Source: an uncultured Nitrospirota bacterium (GTDB taxonomy: Bacteria > Nitrospinota > Nitrospinia > CAJXCL01). From it: a DNA stretch of 57,552 bases. Of this stretch, positions 1 to 8,228 are shown piece by piece (positions within the stretch are counted from its first letter, which is position 1; each line of letters opens with the position of its first letter). The notes beneath the pieces were generated by a model that saw only the letters and a list, made by a program, of their open reading frames with translations, searched no databases and was not told the DNA's origin. The position numbers and the translations under genes were made by a program. The stretch is from the NCBI GenBank assembly GCA_913051775.1, contig CAJXCL010000008.1:1-57552 (forward strand), read 5' to 3'.

Positions 1-2
1 TT

Positions 3-122
3 AAATATGTTGTGACCATCTTAGAACGAAGTTTGAATCAATGGGTAGAAGAAGTAATAGAACATATTACTGGTGAAGATAAAGATTTTGGAAAATATCT
101 ACACAGCAAAGGTGTGACATAG
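3..122 (+). CDS. C-terminal end of an unidentified protein (5' truncated by window edge)
   Basis: An open frame runs from base 3 to a TAG at 120-122 and gives 39 residues ending HSKGVT. It has no start codon in the window and must begin upstream. The composition (many E, V and I, and a Trp) looks like a real protein tail rather than a chance frame, but no family is recognisable from so short a piece. Confidence 0.5.
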   Translation, partial: KYVVTILERSLNQWVEEVIEHITGEDKDFGKYLHSKGVT

Positions 123-659
123 CTTTAATTCTAACCTTTCAATTTTTGCTGCTGACTTCATCCGTCTAAAATAAATCTAAATTACCATTTTAGAATCAGA
201 AAAAAAATTTCTTTTTTATAAGAAATTCATCTTTTAGCATAGAACACATCCATTTTTACACTTTCTTTGCATCATTTTGGGAGAGCTCAAAAATGAAAAA
301 GGGCAGGGAATGATTCAGAAAAAAAGATTATTAAGAATGTCTCAAGTAGAAATTCAATATTTTTAATAAATTTTATCCGAGAGGATTTCTTTGTGGATAA
401 TATATACCCCCAGTTAAGGAATATTTTCAAGATCAGAAATTTATTAATTTAAAAAAAGAGATGTAACTTACACAGGATAATTGTGTATTTTTTTTCAAAG
501 ATTTTCCACCTCTTTAACAAAATTTTATAATGTTCACTCCCTTTCTTTAAGCATCCTGAAAAACCATAAATTTTAGCTGAATTCTCTTGACCTCGGCCAT
601 TTAAGAAACCGAAAGTTAAGATTGAAATCAACAGTCGATTTTGATTTTCCTATGGAGAA
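123..659. other. A+T-rich spacer with no supported gene
   Basis: This stretch is very A+T-rich, with poly-A and poly-T runs. A 60-codon frame on the minus strand (449-631) has low-complexity composition and no convincing ribosome site, so I do not call it. It separates the rightward partial gene at the window edge from the leftward small-protein pair. Confidence 0.5.
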
Positions 660-700
660 AAAAACGCGGTGCCTTTAAATCTATTGTTAGCACCGCGCTT
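660..700 (-). terminator. Rho-independent terminator of the small-protein operon
   Basis: On the minus strand an 8-bp stem (GCGGTGC core, bases 690-697 with 665-672) encloses a 17-nt loop and is followed by a run of T. It lies just after the stop codon of the leftward small gene at 713-988. A degenerate related sequence (about 1058-1076) lies between the two paralogues, as expected if the gene was duplicated with its 3' flank. Confidence 0.75.
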
Positions 701-712
701 TTCTTGAGAAGG

Positions 713-988
713 TCAGAAATTCACATTGCAATCAAAGTCAGCTGCCATCTGACGTGCCTTGGTAAGTGCTACGTAAGGGTTTTCTGAAATTTTAGTTACA
801 TACAGCGGCCCCTTTCCCACCATGTTTATCAATGGGGAGCGACCTGCTTTTATGCTATCTTCAGGAAATCGTAGAAGAGACCCACTCCAATCTGCCACAT
901 AAGCACCCGGTTCATTAATCTGATCAAAAGTATATTTGCCCCCTATACCTTTTCCCCAGCTATCACCATACTCTGTTTTATTTTCCAT
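713..988 (-). CDS. Small conserved protein of unknown function, tandem paralogue 1
   Basis: This 91-residue soluble protein has no signal peptide or membrane segment. About three-quarters of its last 73 residues are identical to the gene just upstream (1081-1335). Conserved blocks include ADWSG, LLRFPEDS, GRSPL, LYVTKISENPYV and LTKARQMAAD, and both end in NF. Its start is supported by an AAAGGAG site 7 bases before the ATG. The N-terminal 18 residues differ from the paralogue. It lies in the same orientation as, and downstream of, a sigma-54 activator gene, and is probably co-transcribed with its paralogue from the sigma-54-type site at 1518-1532. I do not recognise the family. The repeated Pro-Tyr and Trp-Ser-Gly motifs suggest a small folded domain rather than a toxin or leader peptide. 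Confidence 0.75.
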   Translation of the reverse strand: MENKTEYGDSWGKGIGGKYTFDQINEPGAYVADWSGSLLRFPEDSIKAGRSPLINMVGKGPLYVTKISENPYVALTKARQMAADFDCNVNF

Positions 989-1080
989 GGTTGTTCTCCT
1001 TTAAATAATAAAGTTAAAAATAATGACGAAGTGCTTTTAGAAATATATTTCAATTTTCGCACCGCGTTCTATTGGTGACT

Positions 1081-1335
1081 TCAGAAATTCACATAACAAT
1101 CGAGGTCAGCCGCCATCTGGCGCGCTTTCGTAAGTGTTACGTAAGGATTTTCTGAAATTTTGGTTACATATAGAGTCTCCTTTCCAACAATGTCTAATAG
1201 CGGAGATCTACCTTGCTTTAGACTATCCTCAGGAAACCGTAGAAGATGCCCACTCCAATCCGCCATATAAGTCCCTGGTTCATTAATATCTTCAAACTTT
1301 ATCTTTTTTGCCCAACTGGTTTTTTTGTCAGTCAT
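1081..1335 (-). CDS. Small conserved protein of unknown function, tandem paralogue 2
   Basis: This 84-residue protein is the upstream member of the tandem pair and has an AGGAG site before its ATG. It shares the core of its neighbour but has a shorter, lysine-rich N terminus (starting MTDKKTSW). Substitutions are mostly conservative (I/L, N/D, A/T), which indicates that both copies are under protein-level constraint. A 180-bp leader separates it from the predicted sigma-54 promoter. The only Cys is near the C terminus and is shared with the other copy. The function is unknown. The regulatory context suggests a product made on demand, with the neighbouring PAS-containing activator sensing the signal. 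Confidence 0.75.
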   Translation of the reverse strand: MTDKKTSWAKKIKFEDINEPGTYMADWSGHLLRFPEDSLKQGRSPLLDIVGKETLYVTKISENPYVTLTKARQMAADLDCYVNF

Positions 1336-1517
1336 TATTATCTCCTGTTTTAAAAGTTAATAAATACATTTTGATATTTCTTAACGACTGTTGAGGAAAA
1401 GACAGTTTTGTTTCTTTTTAAATATACAAATATTTATTTTTCAAAACTTGATTTTTATAATTTTGAATTCTCCAACAGACGGTTATACATTTTCCGGAAA
1501 CGTATTTTTATTAATGA

Positions 1518-1532
1518 GCAATCTTTATGCCA
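1518..1532 (-). promoter_or_regulatory. Predicted sigma-54 (-24/-12) promoter
   Basis: On the minus strand the sequence reads TGGCATAAAGATTGC, matching the sigma-54 consensus TGGCAC-N5-TTGC at all but one key position and with the exact GG-N10-GC spacing. It is about 185 bp upstream of the first small gene (start 1335) and just downstream of a gene for a sigma-54 activator in the same orientation. A TGTTGCAACA palindrome at 1638-1647, overlapping the 3' end of the activator gene, sits about 110 bp upstream and is a plausible activator-binding site. Confidence 0.7.
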
Positions 1533-1634
1533 GTTAAGACTGTTAGGAATTAAAACCCGCAACTTATTAAAATAAAAGGATAAAAAAATTAAGGGGTGAT
1601 GGTTTGTTCTTAGAGGGGATCTTTCATGCAATGA

Positions 1635-3047
1635 TTATGTTGCAACAAATGTGTTGTGTTTAAATAGCTTTTCTTGACTATTGTTTTCAGACAATGGGTG
1701 TTCTTTGATCCCCATTTCTTTGGTCTTTCTCCATAGCGTTGTACGATCAATTCCAAGCGCCCTGGCTGCCTTTGATTTGTTCCATCCGCTTTTTATAAGG
1801 GCGGACTCTACGAGTTTCTTTTCATCTTTAATTTCTTCAGACGGGCAACAATCATTTTTTATATCCTTGATTTCAACAGGGATATGGGAAGTCGCTATAA
1901 CCTTGCTTCTGCATAACACAAACGCATGTTCTATAGCATTTTCCAGTTCACGAACATTTCCCTTCCATGGGTATCTCATAAAAAGATCAAGCACATCATC
2001 GTTTATAGACTGAATATTCTTTCCTGTCTTTAAATTGTATTTTTTAATAAAGTGTGCGACAAGAAGCACTATGTCGTCTTTTCTTTCTCTTAATGGAGGG
2101 AGTTTCATAGAGATTATTTTTAATCGATAATACAGGTCTTCTCTGAATAAGTTATTATTTATCAAATTTTTTAGATCCTTATTAGTCGCACAAATAATCC
2201 TGGCATCCACGTGCATGGGCGTTGGATCTCCTACCCGTTCAATTACTCCTTCTTGTAATGCTCTTAATAATTTCACCTGAATAGTAAGAGAGAGATCGCC
2301 TATCTCATCCAGGAAGATAGTCCCTTTATCTGCAAGCTGAAATCTCCCTATCCTGTCACTGATTGCATCCGTATAAGCCCCTTTAACATGACCAAAGAGT
2401 TCACTTTCTAGAAGGGATTCTGACAATGCCGAGCAGTTTACTTTTATAAATGCCTTTTTTGCCCGTCTACTTTTCTCATGAATCGCTTGTGCTGCCAATT
2501 CTTTGCCAGTTCCGCTTTCGCCTAAAATCAAAGTTGTGGCATCACTGTCAGCAACCCTTTCAATAAGCCAGTAAATCTCCCGCATCTTTTTATTTTTACC
2601 TATTATACTTTGAAATTTATACTGCTGATCCAATTTACGCCTCAGTTTTGATAATTCTGTGATATCTTCAAATAAAATAACCATACGCGTATCGGAACTC
2701 TCAGTATCTGCAAGAAAAGCTGTTTTGATCATAAGCTTTTTTTGATTTCCATTTTTTTCAAAATAATCTATGCTTAAACCTTTTACAGGTCCCTGTTTCT
2801 TGAAAGCCTTCTTTAAATCAATTTCAATATTTCTAAAGTGATTTTTAAAAACTGATGAAAAAACCTTGCCTATAGCTCTATCTCTGGTGACACCACCATA
2901 TTCAGCCGCCGCCTTATTAAGGTTTAAAATAAGCATATCACTGTTTATTACAAGAATTCCTTCCTTGACACTATTAAATATAATTTCAAAACAGTCTTTC
3001 CGGGAAAAACATATTTGAAGATCGTTTTTTAATATACTTTTTTTCAT
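1635..3047 (-). CDS. Sigma-54-dependent transcriptional activator with PAS domain (NtrC/Fis family)
   Basis: This 470-residue protein activates transcription by RNA polymerase with sigma-54. An N-terminal PAS-like sensor (about residues 20-130) replaces the usual receiver domain, so it probably senses a ligand or redox signal directly. The AAA+ domain (about 148-375) has Walker A GESGTGKE, Walker B-like FLDEIG and an arginine-finger region. The C-terminal helix-turn-helix (about 425-450) includes [15 protein letters not shown], typical of Fis-type domains. The sigma-54 contact loop reads GAYTDA rather than GAFTGA; the functional Thr is kept. It is followed by a good -24/-12 promoter and two small paralogous genes, its most likely targets. 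There is no adjacent histidine kinase. Confidence 0.92.
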   Translation of the reverse strand: MKKSILKNDLQICFSRKDCFEIIFNSVKEGILVINSDMLILNLNKAAAEYGGVTRDRAIGKVFSSVFKNHFRNIEIDLKKAFKKQGPVKGLSIDYFEKNGNQKKLMIKTAFLADTESSDTRMVILFEDITELSKLRRKLDQQYKFQSIIGKNKKMREIYWLIERVADSDATTLILGESGTGKELAAQAIHEKSRRAKKAFIKVNCSALSESLLESELFGHVKGAYTDAISDRIGRFQLADKGTIFLDEIGDLSLTIQVKLLRALQEGVIERVGDPTPMHVDARIICATNKDLKNLINNNLFREDLYYRLKIISMKLPPLRERKDDIVLLVAHFIKKYNLKTGKNIQSINDDVLDLFMRYPWKGNVRELENAIEHAFVLCRSKVIATSHIPVEIKDIKNDCCPSEEIKDEKKLVESALIKSGWNKSKAARALGIDRTTLWRKTKEMGIKEHPLSENNSQEKLFKHNTFVAT

Positions 3048-3163
3048 ATTTGATAACCCTATTCTTTTATATTAAAAGATTATTTATCAGAAGATCAGAT
3101 AAGAAAGTTCATACGATCAATGAAATATCAACCTGCAAACATTTCTAAAATGGTTTATTAGGG

Positions 3164-3634
3164 TTATAGCTTAGAGAGAAGTAGGGGTTTTTCTACATAT
3201 CCTTTTGCTTTAACATTGTGCCATGTCTTATCTACTTTCCCTTTTTCGTTAATGAGAAAAGTTGACCTATATTATTCTCTTTGCTGCTTTCCCGTGATTT
3301 TTCTTTTCACCGTGAGCTCCAAATTTTTCAGCCAGATTTTTCTCAGGATCACTCAAGAGAGCAAAATTGAGGCCCTGCTCATCCCTGAATTTTTCATGAG
3401 ACGCCGCGCTATCTGAGCTTGCTCCTACTACTGCAACTCCTTTTTTTGTAAGCGTTTAATATTAGCTCGAAAATGACATGCTTCCTAGGTACAGCCAGGC
3501 GCGTTATTCTTTGTGTAAAAATAGAGGAAAACTATTTTGCCCTTAAAGTCTTTCAAAGATATTTCTTTTTCTTCTCCCTTTTCATCTAATCCACTCAGAC
3601 AAAAATAAGGAGCTTTATTCCCTTCCTTAACCAT
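3164..3634 (-). pseudogene. bcp: Decayed Bcp/PrxQ-type peroxiredoxin
   Basis: Reading leftward from an ATG at 3634, the frame gives a Bcp-like start (MVKEGNKAPYFCLSG), the block LKDFKGKIVFLYFY and the peroxidatic-site motif PGCT, then an in-frame TAG exactly where most homologues have a Lys or Thr before EAC-FR. The frame continues through FALLSDPEKNLAEKFGA to a second stop. A +1 shift is then needed to recover STFLINEKGKVDKTWHNVKA and the C terminus, ending at TAA 3164-3166. One nonsense codon plus one frameshift in an otherwise recognisable thiol peroxidase indicates a dead gene. Sequencing error could explain one lesion but less easily both. Confidence 0.85.
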
Positions 3635-3970
3635 CACGGCACCTCTATTAAGTTCATATAAATTTAATATAGAAATGTAAACGTTAAGATTCTTCGATCG
3701 CGAAACTTTTACTAAAGCAAAATAAGTGCTTCATTTGACTTCGCTCAGGACAGGTTTTCAGAATGACAGTGAAGTAGTGTTATTTCGAGCCCTTCTCTTT
3801 TTATTCTTAGCAAAGCGAAGAATCACCTACTTTAGCTCAGGATAAACCCCGAAATATCCAACTTTAGCATTATAATTATATGTTAAGACTTTGGATTATT
3901 AAGAAAGATTTTTTTTTAAATCAATGCTTGAGGCCAAATAGAGAAAATTCCATTCTTCATCATCTAAACG
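3635..3970. other. Non-coding spacer with degenerate inverted sequence
   Basis: No gene is visible. Bases about 3690-3860 contain fragments such as GCTCAGGACAGGTTTTC and CGAAGAATC, of the kind often seen as dispersed non-coding repeats in genomes of this type. It lies between two pseudogenes, so the block from about 3.1 to 4.6 kb appears to be decaying. Confidence 0.4.
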
Positions 3971-4528
3971 ATGATAAACGCTTATCAAAAAGGGATGCGC
4001 TTTGTTTTTGATATACAAAACTATGGTTGGGAAAAAGTCAGCCGGCTATATAATGACGCACCTGTTTCTACAGAAGAGATACTGCGTCTGGGAAAATGGC
4101 TGAAAGGAGAAAAGCTTTTTAAATTCTAGTGGCTTTCTTTTGAAAGTGAAGCAATATTCCGGGATTTGGAGCTTATAGATGTCAATACTATAGGCGAAAT
4201 TCAATGGCTAATTATATATAGAGAGTACGAAATGGGTTATGCGGCAAAAGAGGGCTCTGCAGGATTTAACGGTGACATATACGCAATTCTTAAAAAGAAA
4301 AATAGTGATGATTTGCTTCTACTCCTCTATACCTGTTGGGATACCAATGAGGACATAAATGAGTTTTCTTGTAATTAGATAAATCTCATATATATCAAAT
4401 ACAAAATAGAAAAAATTAATGTTAAAGTTTAAGTTTTTTACAGAGACGTTTTAGTTATTGAAGGCGGTGAGGAAATCTAAACGGATGATATGCTGGACTT
4501 TATGAAGCGAATAAGGAAAATTAAATAA
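3971..4528 (+). pseudogene. Remnant of a peptidase-like protein (C-terminal half)
   Basis: From ATG 3971 the frame reads YQKGMRFVFDIQNYGW, then APVSTEEILRLGKWL, close to the Y-x-x-G-x-x-FV and PP-STEQILHPEKYL blocks of a family of secreted, metallopeptidase-like hypothetical proteins. It then meets TAG at 4127-4129. The same frame resumes (ELIDVNTIGEIQW, GFNGDIYAILKKK, YTCWDTNEDINEF), matching the family's later D-T-x-GE and WDT-x-DA-EF blocks, and stops at 4376-4378. A further piece in another frame (VLVIEGG, then a stop, then MLDFMKRIRKIK) reaches TAA at 4526-4528. The N-terminal half, where the family's HExxH-type site would be, is absent. This is therefore a truncated, multiply interrupted relic. 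The family assignment is from memory of motif patterns and is moderate. Confidence 0.6.
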
Positions 4529-4633
4529 AAGCCTGCATCTAAGATTGTAGTAAATTTTTTACCGCAAAGATGCAGAGTATAGAAAGTAGACCCCAGATTT
4601 GGTTCTATAAGCTCTCTACTTGCTGCCATTTAC

Positions 4634-5746
4634 CTACTGACCAATAGGCAGGGTGAGCGCAGGGGCGTAGCCTTTGATTTTACCTGATTGCAGTGCAAAC
4701 AATTGGGCTAGCAACGAAAAAGTAGATTTTGACGTCAAATCGGAGTCTTTTATATAGAACCAGGAGTTTCGATATTTGACCGCCACGGCTGCTTGTTCCG
4801 GGGATTGAGAACCGGAATGTATACGCAAAATTTCTCCGGTTACCTGGGACCAATCAAAAGGTTCCCCCGAGGAATACCGGGTAATGGTGATTTTGCCCTG
4901 TTCCCGGTCGCCGGCCGGCACTTCAACAGATTGAGAAAGATAAAACATGACTCCCAACAGGGAACGGAGTTCAACTTTTATGATATCTGGCTCTTCAGAT
5001 GTCAGGTTGATCACGAGAGGATAATACTTTTTTCCTGGAGTAACTCCCAAAAGGCCAGTCAGTTCCCGAACCTCTTTCCAGTCAAGAGATTCAGGGTTCA
5101 GGCGAATCCCCAGTTCTGGTGATGCCCCGCTTGCTCTATAGGCAATATCCAGGGCATTCTTCAACTGCAACTTGCGAAATAAATTTAGAAGTTGCGTAAA
5201 TTCTTTATAGTCAGGAACATAGTCGGGTGTAGGACCAGATGCTCCAGGCGCATTTTTAATTCCATTGATGCGCTGAAAACATAGCGCAAAAATACGTTTG
5301 ATACTCCACCCCGAGTGGTAAAGCAGCAAAACAGTATCCAATTTAACAGGGGTCAGTAAGTGTTGAACAAATTTTTCTCCCTGCAAGGGAGTATAAGTAA
5401 CGGTTGGTTTGTCCGCTAAAGTGGCGCCACTGCCAAGTCCCAGGACATTGCCACCGATTTTCGGAAGAGTTAATCCGGCTTCAGCAGATGCACTGATGCT
5501 TAACTGGGACAATACGCTGCTGACTTCTAAAAAAAAAGGGGTATCGCGGTATTTGAGGCGGACCAGGTTTAGCAGAAGCTGCTCATCGTTGGTTCGTTGA
5601 ATAGCACTGTTATAATTAATTCTTTCGCCTTTTATAACAGAGGGACCAAAAGTTCCACACCCGGCTGCCAGGAAGGGAAAAACATAGATGAGCAGGATAA
5701 ATAAAGTAAGCCTCACCAAATATTTAATGCTTTCTCTCCTTTCCAA
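4634..5746 (-). CDS. Putative lipoprotein of unknown function
   Basis: This 370-residue protein begins with a charged stretch and a hydrophobic segment ending in the lipobox LAAGC (Cys about residue 30), so it is predicted to be lipid-anchored outside the inner membrane. The mature part has conserved-looking blocks (RTNDEQLLLNLVRLKYRDTP, a Leu/Ser-rich stretch SSVLSQLSISASAEAG, and a SLLGVMFYLSQ helix). No catalytic motif is visible. It stands alone between a pseudogene and an R-repeat spacer. The hydrophobic helix and the SLTPVKL region could suit a periplasmic scaffold, but I do not assign a role. Confidence 0.75.
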   Translation of the reverse strand: MERRESIKYLVRLTLFILLIYVFPFLAAGCGTFGPSVIKGERINYNSAIQRTNDEQLLLNLVRLKYRDTPFFLEVSSVLSQLSISASAEAGLTLPKIGGNVLGLGSGATLADKPTVTYTPLQGEKFVQHLLTPVKLDTVLLLYHSGWSIKRIFALCFQRINGIKNAPGASGPTPDYVPDYKEFTQLLNLFRKLQLKNALDIAYRASGASPELGIRLNPESLDWKEVRELTGLLGVTPGKKYYPLVINLTSEEPDIIKVELRSLLGVMFYLSQSVEVPAGDREQGKITITRYSSGEPFDWSQVTGEILRIHSGSQSPEQAAVAVKYRNSWFYIKDSDLTSKSTFSLLAQLFALQSGKIKGYAPALTLPIGQ

Positions 5747-5761
5747 AACTTTTTTTAATTA

Positions 5762-5907
5762 AAGCATAAAGCGGCAAGTTGCCGCAACCACAATTATGTA
5801 GGAAAACTTAATTGGACGGTTTCCGAAGGAAAGCCGCTTGAAGGGTTGAGGTCAGGGATGGCGAAATCAAATAGAGCTTCCACCCGAAGAGCCAACAATA
5901 AAACTTC
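5762..5907 (+). repeat. R-family dispersed repeat, copy 1
   Basis: Begins with the near-perfect palindrome GCGGCAAGTTGCCGC and ends with the segment ATAGAGCTTCCACCC. It shares its order of blocks with eight other copies in the window. This intergenic copy has lost a few bases in the segment that encodes the ELPPWR peptide in uvrC and cobB. It lies upstream of the lipoprotein gene (4634-5746) and fills the 368-bp gap before the DUF4178 gene. Confidence 0.8.
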
Positions 5908-6115
5908 CTTTCAAAATTTTTTTTACGAACTAATAGGATAAGTGTCATTAAAGTTCAAATAAATCCTGCAGGCCATGATCCCAATCAAAAAGACAGGTAT
6001 TTAAAATAGTTTTGTGGAATATGCAGAAAAGTGCAGGTTGCTAATAAAATATGATTATGTTTAAATACACTGATTTTTTTCTTTTACCCTGCAGCAGGAA
6101 GATTCAATTACCCGG

Positions 6116-6655
6116 CTATTTTGGGAGGATATTGGTGAACTGATATTCTTCCACGTATTTCCCATATGCGGCTTCAAAGCTTGTTTCTGACCACTGCTCG
6201 ATTGTCAGGATATACTCTTCCGACTCGTCTTCATAGTCCCATGAAATAAATTCATCATAAGAATCTTTTCCCCCCTTATGAAATTTGCCGCCGCTGCAAT
6301 CTTCAAGGTGGTATTTTTTGTCCTGAAAAGTGATTTTGTCAGGCGAGTCTTCATGTTCCTTGATATAATCCGGTATTTCCTTTCCAACTTCGGAGATGGG
6401 GATTTTTTTAGTCAGGGTCCATTCCACCTCATCATCTTCTTCTCTTTCGAGGTAGAGAACTTCGTCTTCTGACGAAAGTTCCCACTCGTCGCTTAATTCT
6501 CCTTCTCCCCATTCGCATTTATTATGTGCCGTTACACTCCATGTTTTCATATCGTAATCTACCAGGTACCCGGTCTTAAGGTTACATAGTACCAGATCTT
6601 TCAGTGGATCAATTTCTTCTTCTTTTTTCTTGCCAAAAATTTTATTCCAGACCAT
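6116..6655 (-). CDS. DUF4178 domain protein, last gene of PspA operon
   Basis: This 179-residue, very acidic soluble protein has the layout of DUF4178: an N-terminal LKTGYLVDYDMKTWSV strand pair, a central WELSSEDEVLYLEREEDDE block and a C-terminal WDYEDESEEYILTIEQW block. It starts 4 bases after the stop of pspA and is surely co-transcribed with it. DUF4178 genes commonly lie beside PspA-family genes. The role is unknown but is inferred to be in the same envelope-stress response. No membrane segment is present. Confidence 0.85.
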   Translation of the reverse strand: MVWNKIFGKKKEEEIDPLKDLVLCNLKTGYLVDYDMKTWSVTAHNKCEWGEGELSDEWELSSEDEVLYLEREEDDEVEWTLTKKIPISEVGKEIPDYIKEHEDSPDKITFQDKKYHLEDCSGGKFHKGGKDSYDEFISWDYEDESEEYILTIEQWSETSFEAAYGKYVEEYQFTNILPK

Positions 6656-6659
6656 TCTA

Positions 6660-7364
6660 CTATATGCCCATTTTGGATTTCAAAGCTGCTAAGGAATCGC
6701 TTGCTGCGCTAGTTTTTCCACTGCCAAGCGCCGCGGTCAATTCATCGTCAATACTTTTGTCTGCAGAGGCTAGTTCGCCATATGATTGCGCTAAAGATTC
6801 ATCCTCTTCCACTTTTGCTTTCATTTTTTCAAGCATGGATATAGTTCCGGAAGAATCCACCTTTGCCATCTGTTCATTAACTTTACGAGTTGCCGCGGCT
6901 GTTTTTGCCCGAGCTCTAAGAGTAATAAGATCATTTTCGTAAGTAGTAACAGTTGACTTGAGTTTATTCACGTTTGCCTGTAGTTGCGCGCACATTTTCC
7001 CCTGCTGTTCCAGCTCTTTCATCAGGCGGACAGCCTTTTGACTGCAATCATCTTTTTTCTTTAGCGCTTCAGTGGCCAGTCTTTCAGCATCAGCATTATC
7101 CATTTCCCCTTTTTGCATTTTCTGAAGCAGGAGCATTGCCTTGCGCTCGTAATCAGCCGCCATTCTTTTATTATCCTCCGCCTCTTTTTTCATTCGTATA
7201 GTGATGCCTTTAACTTCCGCGAGGCTTTTCATGCTACCCTGTAAATCTTTTTTAAGATCTCGGATCCCCTGTTCAGTCATTTTGATAGGGTCTTCAAATT
7301 TATTTACAATGTCGTGCGCGTGGGATTGTCCAACCTTAAAAAGTCTTTGAAAAATGCTTGCCAT
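6660..7364 (-). CDS. pspA: PspA/IM30 family membrane-stress protein
   Basis: This 234-residue protein is predicted to be almost wholly helical coiled coil. It starts with the typical amphipathic helix MASIFQRLFKVGQSHAHDIV and contains the family block EDPIKMTEQGIRDLKKDL. PspA/Vipp1/ESCRT-III proteins bind stressed membranes and assemble into scaffolds. Two long helices (about 25-155) contain an Ala/Lys-rich hairpin. The C-terminal part (SMLEKMKAKVEEDESLAQSYGE) also fits. Its ATG follows an AAGGAGGA site. The gene is in a six-gene operon with a potassium channel, a J-domain protein and a YbjN-like protein. Confidence 0.93.
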   Translation of the reverse strand: MASIFQRLFKVGQSHAHDIVNKFEDPIKMTEQGIRDLKKDLQGSMKSLAEVKGITIRMKKEAEDNKRMAADYERKAMLLLQKMQKGEMDNADAERLATEALKKKDDCSQKAVRLMKELEQQGKMCAQLQANVNKLKSTVTTYENDLITLRARAKTAAATRKVNEQMAKVDSSGTISMLEKMKAKVEEDESLAQSYGELASADKSIDDELTAALGSGKTSAASDSLAALKSKMGI

Positions 7365-7378
7365 TATTTATCCTCCTT

Positions 7379-7774
7379 TTATGATTTACTAAATGAGATA
7401 AGCTCATTGGCATACTCCGCAAGAGCCAGACTTAAAGAGTTTATCGATCCTTCCAGTTCATTTTTGTCAAGATTTTCAAGCTGTAACGTATCCCTGAAGA
7501 TAACATTCTTGCCGTTTTCATCAAGTACAAACGCCCCGTGAACTACCGTTCGGTTTATTTGGAGAAGGCGTTTAAAAAAATCATTTGCCTTTCCAGGAAC
7601 TTCCATAATAATTTGTTCAATAACTAAAATTGGTTCTTCACAGTCAATGATGAGATTATTAATACCTTTTTCCTCGTCATCAATAACCACCAGTTCTTCT
7701 TTGGTGTTTTCACTGGAAATTGAAAAACCCAGTTCCTCTAAATAACTTTTTACCTTTTGCAGGTTCTCAGACAT
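7379..7774 (-). CDS. YbjN-like (Tir chaperone-type fold) protein
   Basis: This 131-residue acidic protein has an N-terminal helix (LQKVKSYLEELGFSI), a beta-rich middle (NLIIDCEEPILVIEQIIMEVP) and LLQINRTVVHGAFVLDENGKNVIFRDTL, the arrangement of YbjN/type III secretion chaperone-like folds. It is 14 bases upstream of pspA and has a strong GAAAGGAGG site. Small proteins of this type (for example the YjfI/DUF2170 group) commonly accompany pspA and are thought to bind it or regulate it. That role is inferred here. Confidence 0.75.
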   Translation of the reverse strand: MSENLQKVKSYLEELGFSISSENTKEELVVIDDEEKGINNLIIDCEEPILVIEQIIMEVPGKANDFFKRLLQINRTVVHGAFVLDENGKNVIFRDTLQLENLDKNELEGSINSLSLALAEYANELISFSKS

Positions 7775-7866
7775 TGAAGTCCTCCTTTCTTAAAAAATGG
7801 CCACAGGGTATGAGGAAAGCTGATAGATTAATTTTAATATTTACTCAGCGATCTTAGCATATCACC

Positions 7867-8226
7867 CTAATGAATAAGCTTTTCCTTGTGCGCTTTTTTT
7901 ATTTCATTGTATGCTGTAGTTAGGCCCTGAGTTAACCTAGTTGCAGTCTGCTGTTTCTTCGTATCTCTTGAATGAAGGTCAGGGTGATATTTTTTCAACA
8001 TCTGCTTCCAGGCTTTTTTTACAGTCCGCAAATCCGATCCACAAGGAATTTCTAAATTCGCGTAATATCGCGCCATGTCATCATTTGCATTCTCGAGAAT
8101 TTTTGAATTTTGTTTTTCGTACCCTCCATTCTCTAACTCAAAAGCGTTTACTGTATCATACCTTTCACCACGTCCAAATTTTATGTTAGACCTTATAATG
8201 CGATAGACACGGTTTAATATCTCCAT
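7867..8226 (-). CDS. J-domain (DnaJ-like) co-chaperone
   Basis: This 119-residue protein has a C-terminal J domain (about residues 55-115) with the diagnostic KKYHPDLH (HPD) motif after a LRTVKKAWKQMLKK helix, followed by a helix ending in AYNEIKKAH. No zinc finger or C-terminal substrate domain is present, so it should recruit an Hsp70 to a specific client. It starts 2 bases after the stop of the channel gene, so translation is probably coupled. The client could be the channel or PspA assemblies; that is inference. Confidence 0.85.
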   Translation of the reverse strand: MEILNRVYRIIRSNIKFGRGERYDTVNAFELENGGYEKQNSKILENANDDMARYYANLEIPCGSDLRTVKKAWKQMLKKYHPDLHSRDTKKQQTATRLTQGLTTAYNEIKKAHKEKLIH

Positions 8227-8228
8227 AT

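Noticed and set aside
449-631. 60-codon frame on the minus strand
   Set aside because: Low-complexity composition, no convincing ribosome site and no family resemblance.
3164-4528. Amber (TAG) recoding suggested by in-frame TAG codons in two adjacent relics
   Set aside because: The peroxiredoxin also has a frameshift, and TAG ends intact genes normally here (for example at 29463-29465, 38894-38896 and 56244-56246), so it is an ordinary stop.
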